From VAZQ01 sp963739385 (lineage in GTDB: Bacteria > Pseudomonadota > Alphaproteobacteria > Rhizobiales > Xanthobacteraceae), in the NCBI GenBank assembly GCA_963739385.1, contig CAVUAI010000045.1, positions 1 to 64,000 on the forward strand: DNA of 64,000 nucleotides, written 5' to 3'. Shown here piece by piece: positions 28,192-36,911 of the stretch; position 1 is the first letter of the stretch; every line of letters begins with the position of its first letter. The notes beneath the pieces are model-generated. The model saw nothing but the letters and a program-made list of their open reading frames with translations. It searched no databases and was not told where the DNA came from. Made by a program: the position numbers and the translations under genes.

Positions 28192-29349
28192 CTATCTCCC
28201 TGTCTGTCCCACCGCCTCCGCCACCGCGCGCACCAGCGCGATCGGATCGGTGAAGGCGGCGATCCCGGCGGCGTCGAGCCTCGCCACTGCCGCCTCGGCG
28301 CTCATCTTGCGGGCGGCGGCATGGCCGGCGGCGATGCCGACGAAGAGCGGCTTCGGCAACGGCTCGGCGGCGAGCCAGGCGAGCAACGCCTCGATCCGCT
28401 CCGCGAGCGAGCGCGAGGCCAGCACGGTCTGGAAGACGATCGCCTTCACCTGCGGACGCTGCGCGAGCTCGCGCGCGATGCGCAGCCGCTCCGCCATGGT
28501 CTCGTCGGGCGCCCCGCGCATATTGTCCATAAAGCACGCCGCCTTGAGGCCGTGGTCGGCGAGGAGATCCATCATCATCATGCCGAGCCCGGCGCCGGCG
28601 GTGACCAGCGCGACGTCGCCGTCCATCTCGACGAGCTGGAATCCGAGCGCGCGTGCCGAGCGCTCGAGCGGGGTCATTGCCTGTTCCGCCAGCGCCCGAC
28701 TCAACGCGAATTCCTCGCCGTCGTGGCGGAAGCCGGCGCTGTCGTCGCGTACGATCTTGGCATCGCAGGCGATCAGCCGTCCGTCGGCGGTGAGCGCGAG
28801 CGGGTTGATCTCGAGCAGCTCGAGGTCCTCGCGCCGCGCGATCTCGGGCAGGCGCGCGGCATAGCGCGCGAGCCGCCCGGCGACGTCGTGCGCGAACAGC
28901 GTCGCCAGCTCGGGATAGAGCGTCTCGGCGGTGACCACCACGGCGGCAGGGAGCGCGATGCGCACCAGCGCTTGCGTCGCCTCGACATCCTCGCCGCCCT
29001 CCGCGGCCACCAGCAGCTCGAGCCCCTGGCGCGTACCGTCGATGCGCACGGCGAGATAGATTTCACGTGCGATCGCCACCGCCTCCTCGAGCAGGAGCGG
29101 AACGTCCGCGTCCTCAAGCGCGGCCGCGATGCGGCGGCGTGTTTCCGCAAGCTCGTCGAGACGACCGAGACGGCGCACCAGGCCGCGCTTGCCGCGGCCG
29201 CCATCGAGCACCTGCGCCTTGACGAGATGCGCGGCCCATTGCGCCGCGTCTGCCGGGGGCTCATCGCCCGCGCGCAGCAGCACCGCGCGCGGGACGGCGA
29301 GGCCGTGACGGCGCAGCAAGGCTTTCCCGTCGATCTCCGCCAGGCGCAT
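28192..29349 (-). CDS. Succinyl-CoA-synthetase beta-like (ATP-grasp) subunit
   Basis: 385 residues; ATP-grasp type acyl-CoA synthetase (NDP-forming) beta subunit. Seen: MRLAEIDGKALLRRHGLAVP, LVKAQVLDGGRGKRGLVRRL (ATP-grasp Lys/Gly loop), LLLEEAVAIAREIYLAVRID, DLELLEINPLALTADGRLIA (metal-binding Glu/Asn), ALVTAGAGLGMMMMDLLADH and FMDNMRGAPDETMAERLRIA (CoA ligase domain). Divergent from its alpha-like partner (29402) instead of being co-transcribed as in sucCD. Probably forms a heteromer with it for a non-canonical acid such as malate or another dicarboxylate. Confidence 0.82.
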   Translation of the reverse strand: MRLAEIDGKALLRRHGLAVPRAVLLRAGDEPPADAAQWAAHLVKAQVLDGGRGKRGLVRRLGRLDELAETRRRIAAALEDADVPLLLEEAVAIAREIYLAVRIDGTRQGLELLVAAEGGEDVEATQALVRIALPAAVVVTAETLYPELATLFAHDVAGRLARYAARLPEIARREDLELLEINPLALTADGRLIACDAKIVRDDSAGFRHDGEEFALSRALAEQAMTPLERSARALGFQLVEMDGDVALVTAGAGLGMMMMDLLADHGLKAACFMDNMRGAPDETMAERLRIARELAQRPQVKAIVFQTVLASRSLAERIEALLAWLAAEPLPKPLFVGIAAGHAAARKMSAEAAVARLDAAGIAAFTDPIALVRAVAEAVGQTGR

Positions 29350-29401
29350 AATGGAGCCCCTTCTCTTTCGCGCCGCCGCGCGCGCCAGCCGGAACCCTAA
29401 C

Positions 29402-30295
29402 ATGCCCGAGCCCGTCATCGAGCGCCTGCCGTTCCTCGCGGCGGAGCCGTGGCGGGTGGTCGTGATCAACCCGACCGGACGCTACGCCCGCAACCAGGTC
29501 GCGGGCCTGCTCGCCGCCGGCACGCCGCTCGTGGGCGGCGTCGCGCTCGGCCGCGGCGGCGAGACGCTCGACGGACTACCGCTCTACGACCGCGTCGCCG
29601 ATCTACCGCAGCGGCCGAACGTGGCGGTGCTCTACACGCCGGCCGAGGGCGTGCGCGACGCGATCGTCGCCTGCGCGGCCGCGCGCATTCCCACCATCAT
29701 GGCGGTCGCCGAATATGTTCCGGTGCACGACGCGCTCGAAGCCGCGGCCTGCGCGCGTGCCGCCGGCACGTGGCTGATCGGGCCGAACACGCTCGGCATG
29801 TACGTGCCGGGGCGCGGGCTCATCGGCTCGATCGCGCCGAGCTTCTGCAGACAAGGCCGACTCGCGCTGATCGCGCGCAGCGGCACGCTTACGCTGGCGA
29901 TGGCGCGGCAGTTGACGCTCGCCGGCATCGGGCAGAGTCTTGTCGCCCATATCGGCGGCGACACGGTGGCCGGGCGCAACCCGCACGAATATCTCGCCGC
30001 GCTGGCAAATCACCCCGGCACGTCGGCGGTGCTCTATTGCGGCGAGATCGGCGGCGACAAGGAATACGCCCTCGCCGACGCCGTGCGCGGCTTTCCCAAG
30101 CCGGTAGTAGCGATGATGGTCGGCCGCCACGCGCCGGCCGAGAAGCGCATGGGCCATGCCGGCGCGTTGGTCGGCAGCGCGCGCGAAAGCGCGCAGGCGA
30201 AGCTCGCCGCGCTCGCGGCGGCCGGCTGCCGGGTGGCCAAGGGACCGGAAGAGGTGGTGGCGATCCTCACCGGGCTGGGACTGGTGGCGGGATGA
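29402..30295 (+). CDS. Succinyl-CoA-synthetase alpha-like subunit
   Basis: 297 residues from ATG 29402. Seen: VVVINPTGRYARNQVAGLLA (CoA-binding Rossmann region), VLYTPAEGVRDAIVACAAAR, LIGPNTLGMYVPGRGLIGSI, GQSLVAHIGGDTVAGRNPHE and KRMGHAGALVGSARESAQAK, in which His252 is the phosphorylated His of the family (GHAGA). An ATG at 29351 would leave one base between divergent starts and adds an Arg-rich stretch, so 29402 was chosen. The ligase reaction needs the beta-like subunit encoded on the opposite strand. Confidence 0.82.
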   Translation: MPEPVIERLPFLAAEPWRVVVINPTGRYARNQVAGLLAAGTPLVGGVALGRGGETLDGLPLYDRVADLPQRPNVAVLYTPAEGVRDAIVACAAARIPTIMAVAEYVPVHDALEAAACARAAGTWLIGPNTLGMYVPGRGLIGSIAPSFCRQGRLALIARSGTLTLAMARQLTLAGIGQSLVAHIGGDTVAGRNPHEYLAALANHPGTSAVLYCGEIGGDKEYALADAVRGFPKPVVAMMVGRHAPAEKRMGHAGALVGSARESAQAKLAALAAAGCRVAKGPEEVVAILTGLGLVAG

Positions 30296-30375
30296 GACTT
30301 GCCAGGCGCGGCGATGGCGCACGCTTCCGTTGCTCACTAGCGGTGGCTACCCGAAGGGGCCACCTCTCTCCGCGC

Positions 30376-31422
30376 TCACGTCGCGAATTGCGCGCTCGGC
30401 GTCGAGCGCGAGATCTCCAGCTCCTCCGGCGTCATCTCGGCCGGCACGTTGGCGAACAACGGCGTGCTGAGATAGCGCTCACCGGTATCCGGCAGCATGC
30501 AGAGAATATTCGCGCCCTTGGGCGCATCCGCGCAGACGCGCAGCGCGCCGGCAAAGGTCGCGCCGGCGGAGATGCCCACGAAAATGCCTTCGCTGCGGGC
30601 GAGCTCGCCCGCATAGCGCAACGCCTCAGCGCCCGGGATTGTGATGATGCGGTCGATGACCTTCATGGCGACGGCATCCGCGGTCAGCTTGGGGATGAAA
30701 TCGGGCGTCCAGCCCTGCATGGGATGCGGCTTGAACGCGGGATGCGGCGCGGCCGGAGAGCCGTCGGGATTGCGCGCCTGTTCGACGCCGCTGCCGAGCA
30801 ACGGCGCCTCTTCCGGTTCGCAGACGACGATCCTGGTGTCGGGCATCTCTTTCGCCAGCACCCGCGATACGCCCTTCAGCGTTCCGCCGGTGCCGTATCC
30901 AGTTACCCAATAGTCGAGCTTTTCGTCCTTGAAATCCGCGATGATCTCCCGCGCGGTGGTGCGGGAATGGATGTCGGCATTGGCCTCGTTTTCGAACTGG
31001 CGCGTGAGAAACCAGCCGCGCGTGCGGGCGAGCTCGACAGCCTTGGTCACCATCGCGGTGGCGCGTCCCGCCGCCGGTGTCAGCACGACCTTCGCGCCCA
31101 GGAAGCGCATGAGCTTGCGCCGCTCGACGCTGAACTGCTCCGCCATCGTGACCACCAGCGGGTAGCCTTTCTGGGCGCAGACCATCGCGAGACCGATGCC
31201 GGTGTTGCCGCTTGTCGCCTCGATGACGGTTTGTCCGGGCTTTAGCTGGCCCGCCTGCTCGGCCGCCTCGATCACGCCCAACGCCAGGCGGTCCTTGACC
31301 GAGCCCAGCGGATTGAAGGCCTCGATCTTGGCGAACAGGTTTACGCCCGGAGGCGCCAGCCGGTTGATCCTGACGACTGGCGTATTGCCGATTGTCTCGA
31401 GAATATTTCCGTATCTGCTCAT
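30376..31422 (-). CDS. cysK: Cysteine synthase (O-acetylserine sulfhydrylase)
   Basis: PLP enzyme forming cysteine from O-acetylserine and sulfide. 348 residues. Seen: IGNTPVVRINRLAPPG, NPLGSVKDRLALGVIEAAE with the PLP Lys43, EATSGNTGIGLAMVCAQKGY (substrate/PLP loop), DYWVTGYGTGGTLKGVSRVL (phosphate cradle) and GIFVGISAGATFAGALR (Ser contacting the PLP ring). ATG 31422 follows GGAGAGG; an in-frame GTG six bases earlier is less likely. The roughly 30-residue extension past the usual end is a Pro/Glu/Ser-rich tail. Confidence 0.92.
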   Translation of the reverse strand: MSRYGNILETIGNTPVVRINRLAPPGVNLFAKIEAFNPLGSVKDRLALGVIEAAEQAGQLKPGQTVIEATSGNTGIGLAMVCAQKGYPLVVTMAEQFSVERRKLMRFLGAKVVLTPAAGRATAMVTKAVELARTRGWFLTRQFENEANADIHSRTTAREIIADFKDEKLDYWVTGYGTGGTLKGVSRVLAKEMPDTRIVVCEPEEAPLLGSGVEQARNPDGSPAAPHPAFKPHPMQGWTPDFIPKLTADAVAMKVIDRIITIPGAEALRYAGELARSEGIFVGISAGATFAGALRVCADAPKGANILCMLPDTGERYLSTPLFANVPAEMTPEELEISRSTPSAQFAT

Positions 31423-31653
31423 CCGCACCTCTCCAGCTGATCCCGCAGTGTTGTCTGCAAGACCACTCCCGTATCAAGACCGCTCCTGCATAGCGCAGGC
31501 GACAGCGACGGCCTGCACACCTCGCCGGCCGGTCCAACGCCCGGCCGGTTACGCGCGATCGGGGTACGTCAGGCGGGCAGCGGCAGCGCGACACCCTCCG
31601 CGGGCGGAGGGTGTCGGCACTGCCTGGGGAAACGGCGCACGCGCGGCGAAAGT

Positions 31654-32496
31654 TCAGTGCCGCGTGATGACGATCTCGAGGTATTCGCTGGGCACGACCA
31701 TGGAGCGGTCCGCCGCGCGATTGAATTGCGCGATGAGCACGATGAGATCGCGCTCGAGTGCGGATTGCGCGGCGGGCTCGAGAGCGGCAAACGTCTTGAG
31801 CAGCGGGCCGTAGTAGGTCTTGAAGACGTCGAGCCAATGCTCCGGCGAGCGGTAGCGGAACGTGTAGTCGCGCTGCGCCGACTTGACGGAGGCCGCATGC
31901 GGTCCGAACAGCTCGGCAATGCGTGCGCGGGTGCCCCACAGCGCCGGCGACTTGGCGCCCGCCGGCGGTGCGACGTGCTTGCCGATGGTCTTGAACACCT
32001 GGCCGATGAAGCCTTCTGGCGTCCAGTTGGCCAGACCGATCTTGCCGCCGCGCCGGCAGACGCGAACCATTTCGCTTGCGGCACGGTCCTGGTCGGGCGT
32101 GAACATGACCCCGAAGGTCGAGACCACCACGTCGAAGCTGCCATCCTCGAACGGCAGCGCCTCGGCGTCGGCCTGCTGGAACGCGATTTCGAGTCGTTCC
32201 GCTTCGGCGCGTTCGCGCGCGCGCTCAAGCAGCGCGGGCACGTAGTCGGTGGCGACCACATCGCACCAACGGCGGGCGGCGGCGAGCGAGGCGTTGCCGT
32301 TCCCGGCAGCGACGTCGAGCAGTTTCTGTCCGGAGCGGACGTCGAGAGCTTCGCACAGCTCTTCGCCCACGATCTGCAGGGTCGTGCCGACGACGGCGTA
32401 GTCGCCGGAAGACCAGGCTCCTTGCTGGCGGGCTTTCATCGCCTTAAGGTCGGGCAGGCGAATGTCGCTGATGGTGGCGGCGGCGGAAGCGGGCAT
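31654..32496 (-). CDS. Class I SAM-dependent methyltransferase
   Basis: 280 residues, UbiE/methyltransferase-11 type. Seen: GQKLLDVAAGNGNASLAAAR (SAM motif I, DVAAGNG), VVATDYVPALLERARERAEA, FQQADAEALPFEDGSFDVVV (motifs II/III) and RVCRRGGKIGLANWTPEGFI. ATG 32496 follows GGAGAAC. The start lies about 120 bases from that of the divergent SARP/TPR regulator, so one intergenic region probably controls both; the regulator is the obvious candidate to act on this gene. Substrate unknown. Confidence 0.85.
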   Translation of the reverse strand: MPASAAATISDIRLPDLKAMKARQQGAWSSGDYAVVGTTLQIVGEELCEALDVRSGQKLLDVAAGNGNASLAAARRWCDVVATDYVPALLERARERAEAERLEIAFQQADAEALPFEDGSFDVVVSTFGVMFTPDQDRAASEMVRVCRRGGKIGLANWTPEGFIGQVFKTIGKHVAPPAGAKSPALWGTRARIAELFGPHAASVKSAQRDYTFRYRSPEHWLDVFKTYYGPLLKTFAALEPAAQSALERDLIVLIAQFNRAADRSMVVPSEYLEIVITRH

Positions 32497-32614
32497 GATC
32501 GTTCTCCGTTCAAGCGGTTGGTCCGGCGGCGTCTCGCCTCGCGTGCCGCGATTCGCTGCGACCTGCGAGCCGTAACCGTCGCCTCGACCGTAATGGCCGC
32601 ACGTGGAGGCGAGC

Positions 32615-34657
32615 GTGGTAGCCGGCGTGGAAATGCCCGTGGAATCTGATCGGCCGCGCCAACCTGCCGGCACCCCTTCGTTGCAGGTGCGCTTGCTGGG
32701 ACCGCTGAGCGTGAGCCGGGACGGCGTCGCCCTGAAACTGCCGGCATCGCGCAAGGTGCGTGCCCTGATCGCGCATTTGTCGCTCGCCTCGCAGGCGATT
32801 GCGCGCGGGCAACTCTGCGAGCTGCTGTGGGATGTCCCGAACGATCCGCGCGGCGAGCTGCGCTGGTGCCTCAGCAAGGTCAGGGGCATTCTCGACGATC
32901 CCGACCGCCGCAGGGTCGACGCCCAGGGCGACACCGTCAGGCTCGACCTGTCGGACTGCTTCGTCGACGCGATCGAGGTTACCCGGGCGGTCCAGGAGGG
33001 TATCAACACCCTCGCCCCTGAACGCCTGCGTGCGCTCTCCGCACTGTTCAACGGAGATTTTCTCGACGGCCTGGAGATCGACCGCAGTCCGGTTTTCAAC
33101 GGATGGCTCACGTCGCAGCGCCGCCGGTTTCGCGGCTGCCACGCTGCCATGCTCGAGCACCTCGTGAGGAGCGTTCCCGACGACGAGGCGCTTGCATACC
33201 TGGAGAAGTGGCTCGAGCTTGCGCCCTTTGACCAGCGCGTGCACGAGATCCTCCTAAACGCGCTCGCCCGGCGCGGCAGAATCAGGGAGGGCGAGGAGCA
33301 TCTGGCGGCGACGGCCCGCTTGTTCGAGGCTGAAGGTCTCGAGATCACTCCATTACGCGACATGTGGCGATCATCCAGAACGCGGGCCGACGGTCCCTTG
33401 GACGTCCAGACGAGCGCTCCATCCATGGCGGCAGCGACGGGCGGGCACATCGAGCGCGTGCCGGTCACGCCGCGCCGAGCATCCGTGGCGGTGATGCCGT
33501 TCATCAGCCGCAACACCGGATTGGCCATGCCGGGAGGCCGTGCCGATGGTCTCGCGCACGATGTGATCACGCGGCTCGCCAAGCTGCGAAGCCTTTTCGT
33601 TATCGCGCAAGGCACTGTCTTCGCGCTGCGCGAGCGGCACATCGGGCCGGAAGAGGCCGGCCGCATGCTGAACGTGGATTACGTCGTCACCGGATCGCTG
33701 CAGCTTGAAGACAAGCGACTGACCGTAGCCGTCGAGCTCTCCGAGACGCGCACCGCCCGAATCGTGTGGGCGGAGGTCTTCAATCACAGGGCGGACGACA
33801 CGTTCCTGGTGCTCGACGAGATCGGCAACAAGATCGTCGCATCCATTGCCAGCGAGATCGAGACCATCGAACGCAACCGCGCGATTCTGCGCCCGCCGAG
33901 CTCGCTCGATGCGTGGGAGGCGTATCATCGCGGCCTGTGGCACATGTATCGGTTCAGCAAGGCCGAGAACGAGCGCGCGCAGCATTTTTTCGCGACCGCG
34001 GTGCGCCTCGACCCCACCTTCGCGCGCGCGCATGCGGGCCTGTCCTTCACGCACTTCCAGAACGCCTTCCAGGGCTGGGCAAAGCGCGAGCCCGAGATCG
34101 GGCGGGCGTTCGACACCGCCGGGCAGAGCCTCATGGTCGACGACCGCGACCCGGCGGCGCACTGGGCCATGGGCCGGGCGCTCTGGCTGCACGGCCGCCA
34201 GGATCAGTCGATCGTCGAGCTGGAGCGCGCCATCGACCTGAGCCCGAACTTCGCGCTGGGTCACTATACGCTGTCGTTCGTCCACTCGCAGGGTGGCGAT
34301 CCGCGCGCCGCCGTCACCTTCTCCGACCACTCGCGTCACCTCAGTCCGTTCGACCCGCTGCTCTTCGGGATGCTCGGGGCGCGCGCGATGGCGCTGGTGC
34401 GCCTGGGCCAGTTCGAAGAGGCCGCGGAGTGGGGCGTCAAGGCCGCCGCCCGTCCGAACGCGCACGCGCACATCCTGGCCATCGCCGCCTATTCACTGGC
34501 GCTCGCCGGCCGGCTCGACGAAGCGCGCACCTACATGGCGGAAATTCACAAGACCATTCGCGGCTACCGCGTGGACGACTTCCTCACCGCCATGCAGTTC
34601 GATGCGGAGGGCGTCGCGCTGTTCCGCAAGGGCGCCAGGCTGCTCGCGACCCAGTAA
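32615..34657 (+). CDS. SARP-like regulator with TolB-N-like and TPR regions
   Basis: About 680 residues. N-terminal OmpR-type winged-helix (VRLLGPLSVSRDGVALKLPA; SRKVRALIAHLSLASQAIAR; GELRWCLSKVRGILDDP) followed by a bacterial transcriptional activation (BTAD) helical region (residues about 100-240; LNALARRGRIREGEEHLAAT). The middle (SVAVMPFISRN, DGLAHDVITRLAKLRSLFVI, YVVTGSLQLEDKRLTVAVEL) is the TolB-N/adenylate-cyclase-associated beta domain, and the C-terminus has several TPR repeats (RAQHFFATAVRLDPTFARAH; QSIVELERAIDLSPNFALGH). The same layout occurs in rhizobial signalling regulators. GTG 32615 has GGAGG five bases upstream; GTG 32603 is the alternative. Confidence 0.82.
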   Translation: MVAGVEMPVESDRPRQPAGTPSLQVRLLGPLSVSRDGVALKLPASRKVRALIAHLSLASQAIARGQLCELLWDVPNDPRGELRWCLSKVRGILDDPDRRRVDAQGDTVRLDLSDCFVDAIEVTRAVQEGINTLAPERLRALSALFNGDFLDGLEIDRSPVFNGWLTSQRRRFRGCHAAMLEHLVRSVPDDEALAYLEKWLELAPFDQRVHEILLNALARRGRIREGEEHLAATARLFEAEGLEITPLRDMWRSSRTRADGPLDVQTSAPSMAAATGGHIERVPVTPRRASVAVMPFISRNTGLAMPGGRADGLAHDVITRLAKLRSLFVIAQGTVFALRERHIGPEEAGRMLNVDYVVTGSLQLEDKRLTVAVELSETRTARIVWAEVFNHRADDTFLVLDEIGNKIVASIASEIETIERNRAILRPPSSLDAWEAYHRGLWHMYRFSKAENERAQHFFATAVRLDPTFARAHAGLSFTHFQNAFQGWAKREPEIGRAFDTAGQSLMVDDRDPAAHWAMGRALWLHGRQDQSIVELERAIDLSPNFALGHYTLSFVHSQGGDPRAAVTFSDHSRHLSPFDPLLFGMLGARAMALVRLGQFEEAAEWGVKAAARPNAHAHILAIAAYSLALAGRLDEARTYMAEIHKTIRGYRVDDFLTAMQFDAEGVALFRKGARLLATQ

Positions 34658-34805
34658 CGGGTCAAAAGGGCCCGACGCCACGCGCCGCCTGTCGCCCGCG
34701 CAGTTCGGCGGCCACGCAAGCTCGAAAGCTCTTGCGGGACATGGTCCGGCCGCTATATCCGATCCGCTCCGAGCCCACCGTCGGAACCCGATTGCGAGCA
34801 GGCAG

Positions 34806-36716
34806 ATGGCAGACGCTGACACCCTTCCGAACGATGCAACCGCGGAGACCCGCGCGTTTCAGGCCGAGGTCTCCGAGCTGCTGCGGTTGATGGTGCATTC
34901 GGTCTATTCCGAGACCGACATTTTCCTGCGCGAGCTGATCTCCAACGCCTCCGATGCCTGCGATCGGCTGCGCTACGAGGCGATCGCCAGGCCCGAGCTC
35001 ACTGCGGACGGCGTCCCGTTTGCGATCCGCATCGCGCCCGAGAGCGCCGCCAATACGCTCACCGTCACGGACAACGGGATCGGCATGAGCCGGCAGGAAT
35101 TGATAGACAATCTCGGCACCGTCGCCCGTTCCGGCACCCGCGCCTTCATCGGCAAGCTCGCCGAGGCGAAGGACGGCGCGGGCCTGATCGGTCAATTCGG
35201 CGTGGGCTTCTATTCGGCCTTCATGGTGGCGGAGCGCATCGAGGTCGTGAGCCGCCGCGCGGGGTCGCGCGAGACCTGGGCATGGACCTCGTCGGGGGGC
35301 GACGGCTTCGAGATCGCGCCGGCCAGCGAGGCGCAGGCGGCGCGCGTTCCGCGCGGCACCGCGATCGTGCTGCATCTGAAGGCCGACGCGAAGAAATATG
35401 TCGAGCCGCATGAGATCAGGCGGGTGGTCTCGACCTATTCGGATCACATCCTGTTTCCGATCGAGCTCGTCGAGGCGGGGGGCAAGTCGGAGCAGATCAA
35501 CTCGGCGAGCGCGATATGGCAGCGGCCGAAGTCCGAGCTCAAGCCGGACGACTATGTCCAGGCCTACCGCACGATCGCACATGCCTTCGACGAGCCGGCG
35601 ATGACACTGCATTACCGGGCGGAAGGCCGGCAGTCCTATGCCGTGCTCCTGTTCGCGCCGTCGAGCCGGCCTTTCGATCTGTTCGATCCGTCACGCCGTA
35701 GGCACGTGAAGCTCTACGTGCGGCGCGTCTACATCACCAGCGATGCGGAGCTACTGCCCTCTTACCTGCGGTTCGTCCGTGGCGTGGTTGACAGCGAGGA
35801 CCTGCCGCTCAACATCTCGCGCGAGATGCTGCAGAACAATCCGCAGGTCGCGCAGATGCGCAAGGCGCTGACCGGCCGCGTGATCTCGGAGCTGGAGAAT
35901 CTCGTTGAGAAGCAGCCGGAAGCCTTTGCAAAGATCTGGGACGCATTCGGCGCGGTCATCAAGGAGGGCCTCTATGAGGATCACGAGCGGCGCGACGCCC
36001 TGCTCTCTCTAGCACGCTTCACGACGACCGCCGGCAGCGCCCGCACGCTCAAGGACTATGTCACCGACCTCAAGCCGAACCAGACCGAAATCTATTATCT
36101 GGTCGGTGACAGCACCGAACGGCTCAAGTCGAATCCCAAGCTCGAAGCGGCACGCGCGCGCGGCATCGAGGTGCTGCTGCTGAGCGATCCGATCGATGCG
36201 TTCTGGACCGCGATGCCGCTCGACTTCAGCGGCAAGCCGCTCAAGTCGCTCAGCAAGGGCGAGGTGGATTTCGGCCTCGTGCCGATGCTCGACGAGAGCG
36301 CGAAAGAGCCTGCGAAGCCCGAGGTGCCGGACACGGCGGCGGTCCTTGCCGCGGTGAAGACCGCGCTCGGGGAGCGCGTCTCAGACGTGCGCGCATCGCA
36401 GCGCCTGGCGGACAGCCCCGCCTGCCTGGTGGCGGCAAAGCACGGGCCCGACCTCGAGATCGAACGCCTGCTGGCGCGCCAGAGCCGCGGCGTCGGCGCC
36501 AAGCCGATCCTGGAGCTCAACATGCGCCATGCCCTGGTGCAGGCGATCGCCAGCGCACAAAGGGATTCGCGCGAAGCCGACGTGAGCGATCTCTCCGCGC
36601 TGCTGTTCGAGCAGGCGCAGATCCTCGATGGCGAAGTGCCGGATGATCCCGCCGCCTTTGCCGCGCGTGTGAACCGGCTGGTGGCGCGGGGACTCGGTGT
36701 ACCAAGCACGACCTGA
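34806..36716 (+). CDS. htpG: Molecular chaperone HtpG (Hsp90)
   Basis: Bacterial Hsp90, 636 residues, full length; ATP-driven cytosolic chaperone. N-domain (GHKL ATPase): ETDIFLRELISNASDACDRL, LTVTDNGIGMSRQELIDNLG, AGLIGQFGVGFYSAFMVAER. Middle domain: AYRTIAHAFDEPAMTLHYRA, VDSEDLPLNISREMLQNNPQ (with the catalytic Arg region). C-terminal dimerisation: LELNMRHALVQAIASAQRD. Start MADADTLPND at ATG 34806. No heat-shock promoter could be read with confidence in the 148 bases upstream. The frame is intact throughout, notable given the many frameshifts elsewhere. Confidence 0.95.
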   Translation: MADADTLPNDATAETRAFQAEVSELLRLMVHSVYSETDIFLRELISNASDACDRLRYEAIARPELTADGVPFAIRIAPESAANTLTVTDNGIGMSRQELIDNLGTVARSGTRAFIGKLAEAKDGAGLIGQFGVGFYSAFMVAERIEVVSRRAGSRETWAWTSSGGDGFEIAPASEAQAARVPRGTAIVLHLKADAKKYVEPHEIRRVVSTYSDHILFPIELVEAGGKSEQINSASAIWQRPKSELKPDDYVQAYRTIAHAFDEPAMTLHYRAEGRQSYAVLLFAPSSRPFDLFDPSRRRHVKLYVRRVYITSDAELLPSYLRFVRGVVDSEDLPLNISREMLQNNPQVAQMRKALTGRVISELENLVEKQPEAFAKIWDAFGAVIKEGLYEDHERRDALLSLARFTTTAGSARTLKDYVTDLKPNQTEIYYLVGDSTERLKSNPKLEAARARGIEVLLLSDPIDAFWTAMPLDFSGKPLKSLSKGEVDFGLVPMLDESAKEPAKPEVPDTAAVLAAVKTALGERVSDVRASQRLADSPACLVAAKHGPDLEIERLLARQSRGVGAKPILELNMRHALVQAIASAQRDSREADVSDLSALLFEQAQILDGEVPDDPAAFAARVNRLVARGLGVPSTT

Positions 36717-36911
36717 ACGCCGGCTGCGTGATTCCGACCTGCAATTTGACACCGCTCACGGTCGCTGCGGCATGCCAATTTCAAAACTGGAGCCGGCTCG
36801 AGTGCGACCTTGGGCCGGCCGAGCCTGTTGCCGGATTGTCGTGGTTTGATATAGGCCGCCGCCGATGAAACTTTTCCCGTGTTGTTCCTCTGTTGTTACA
36901 GAGGCATGGTT

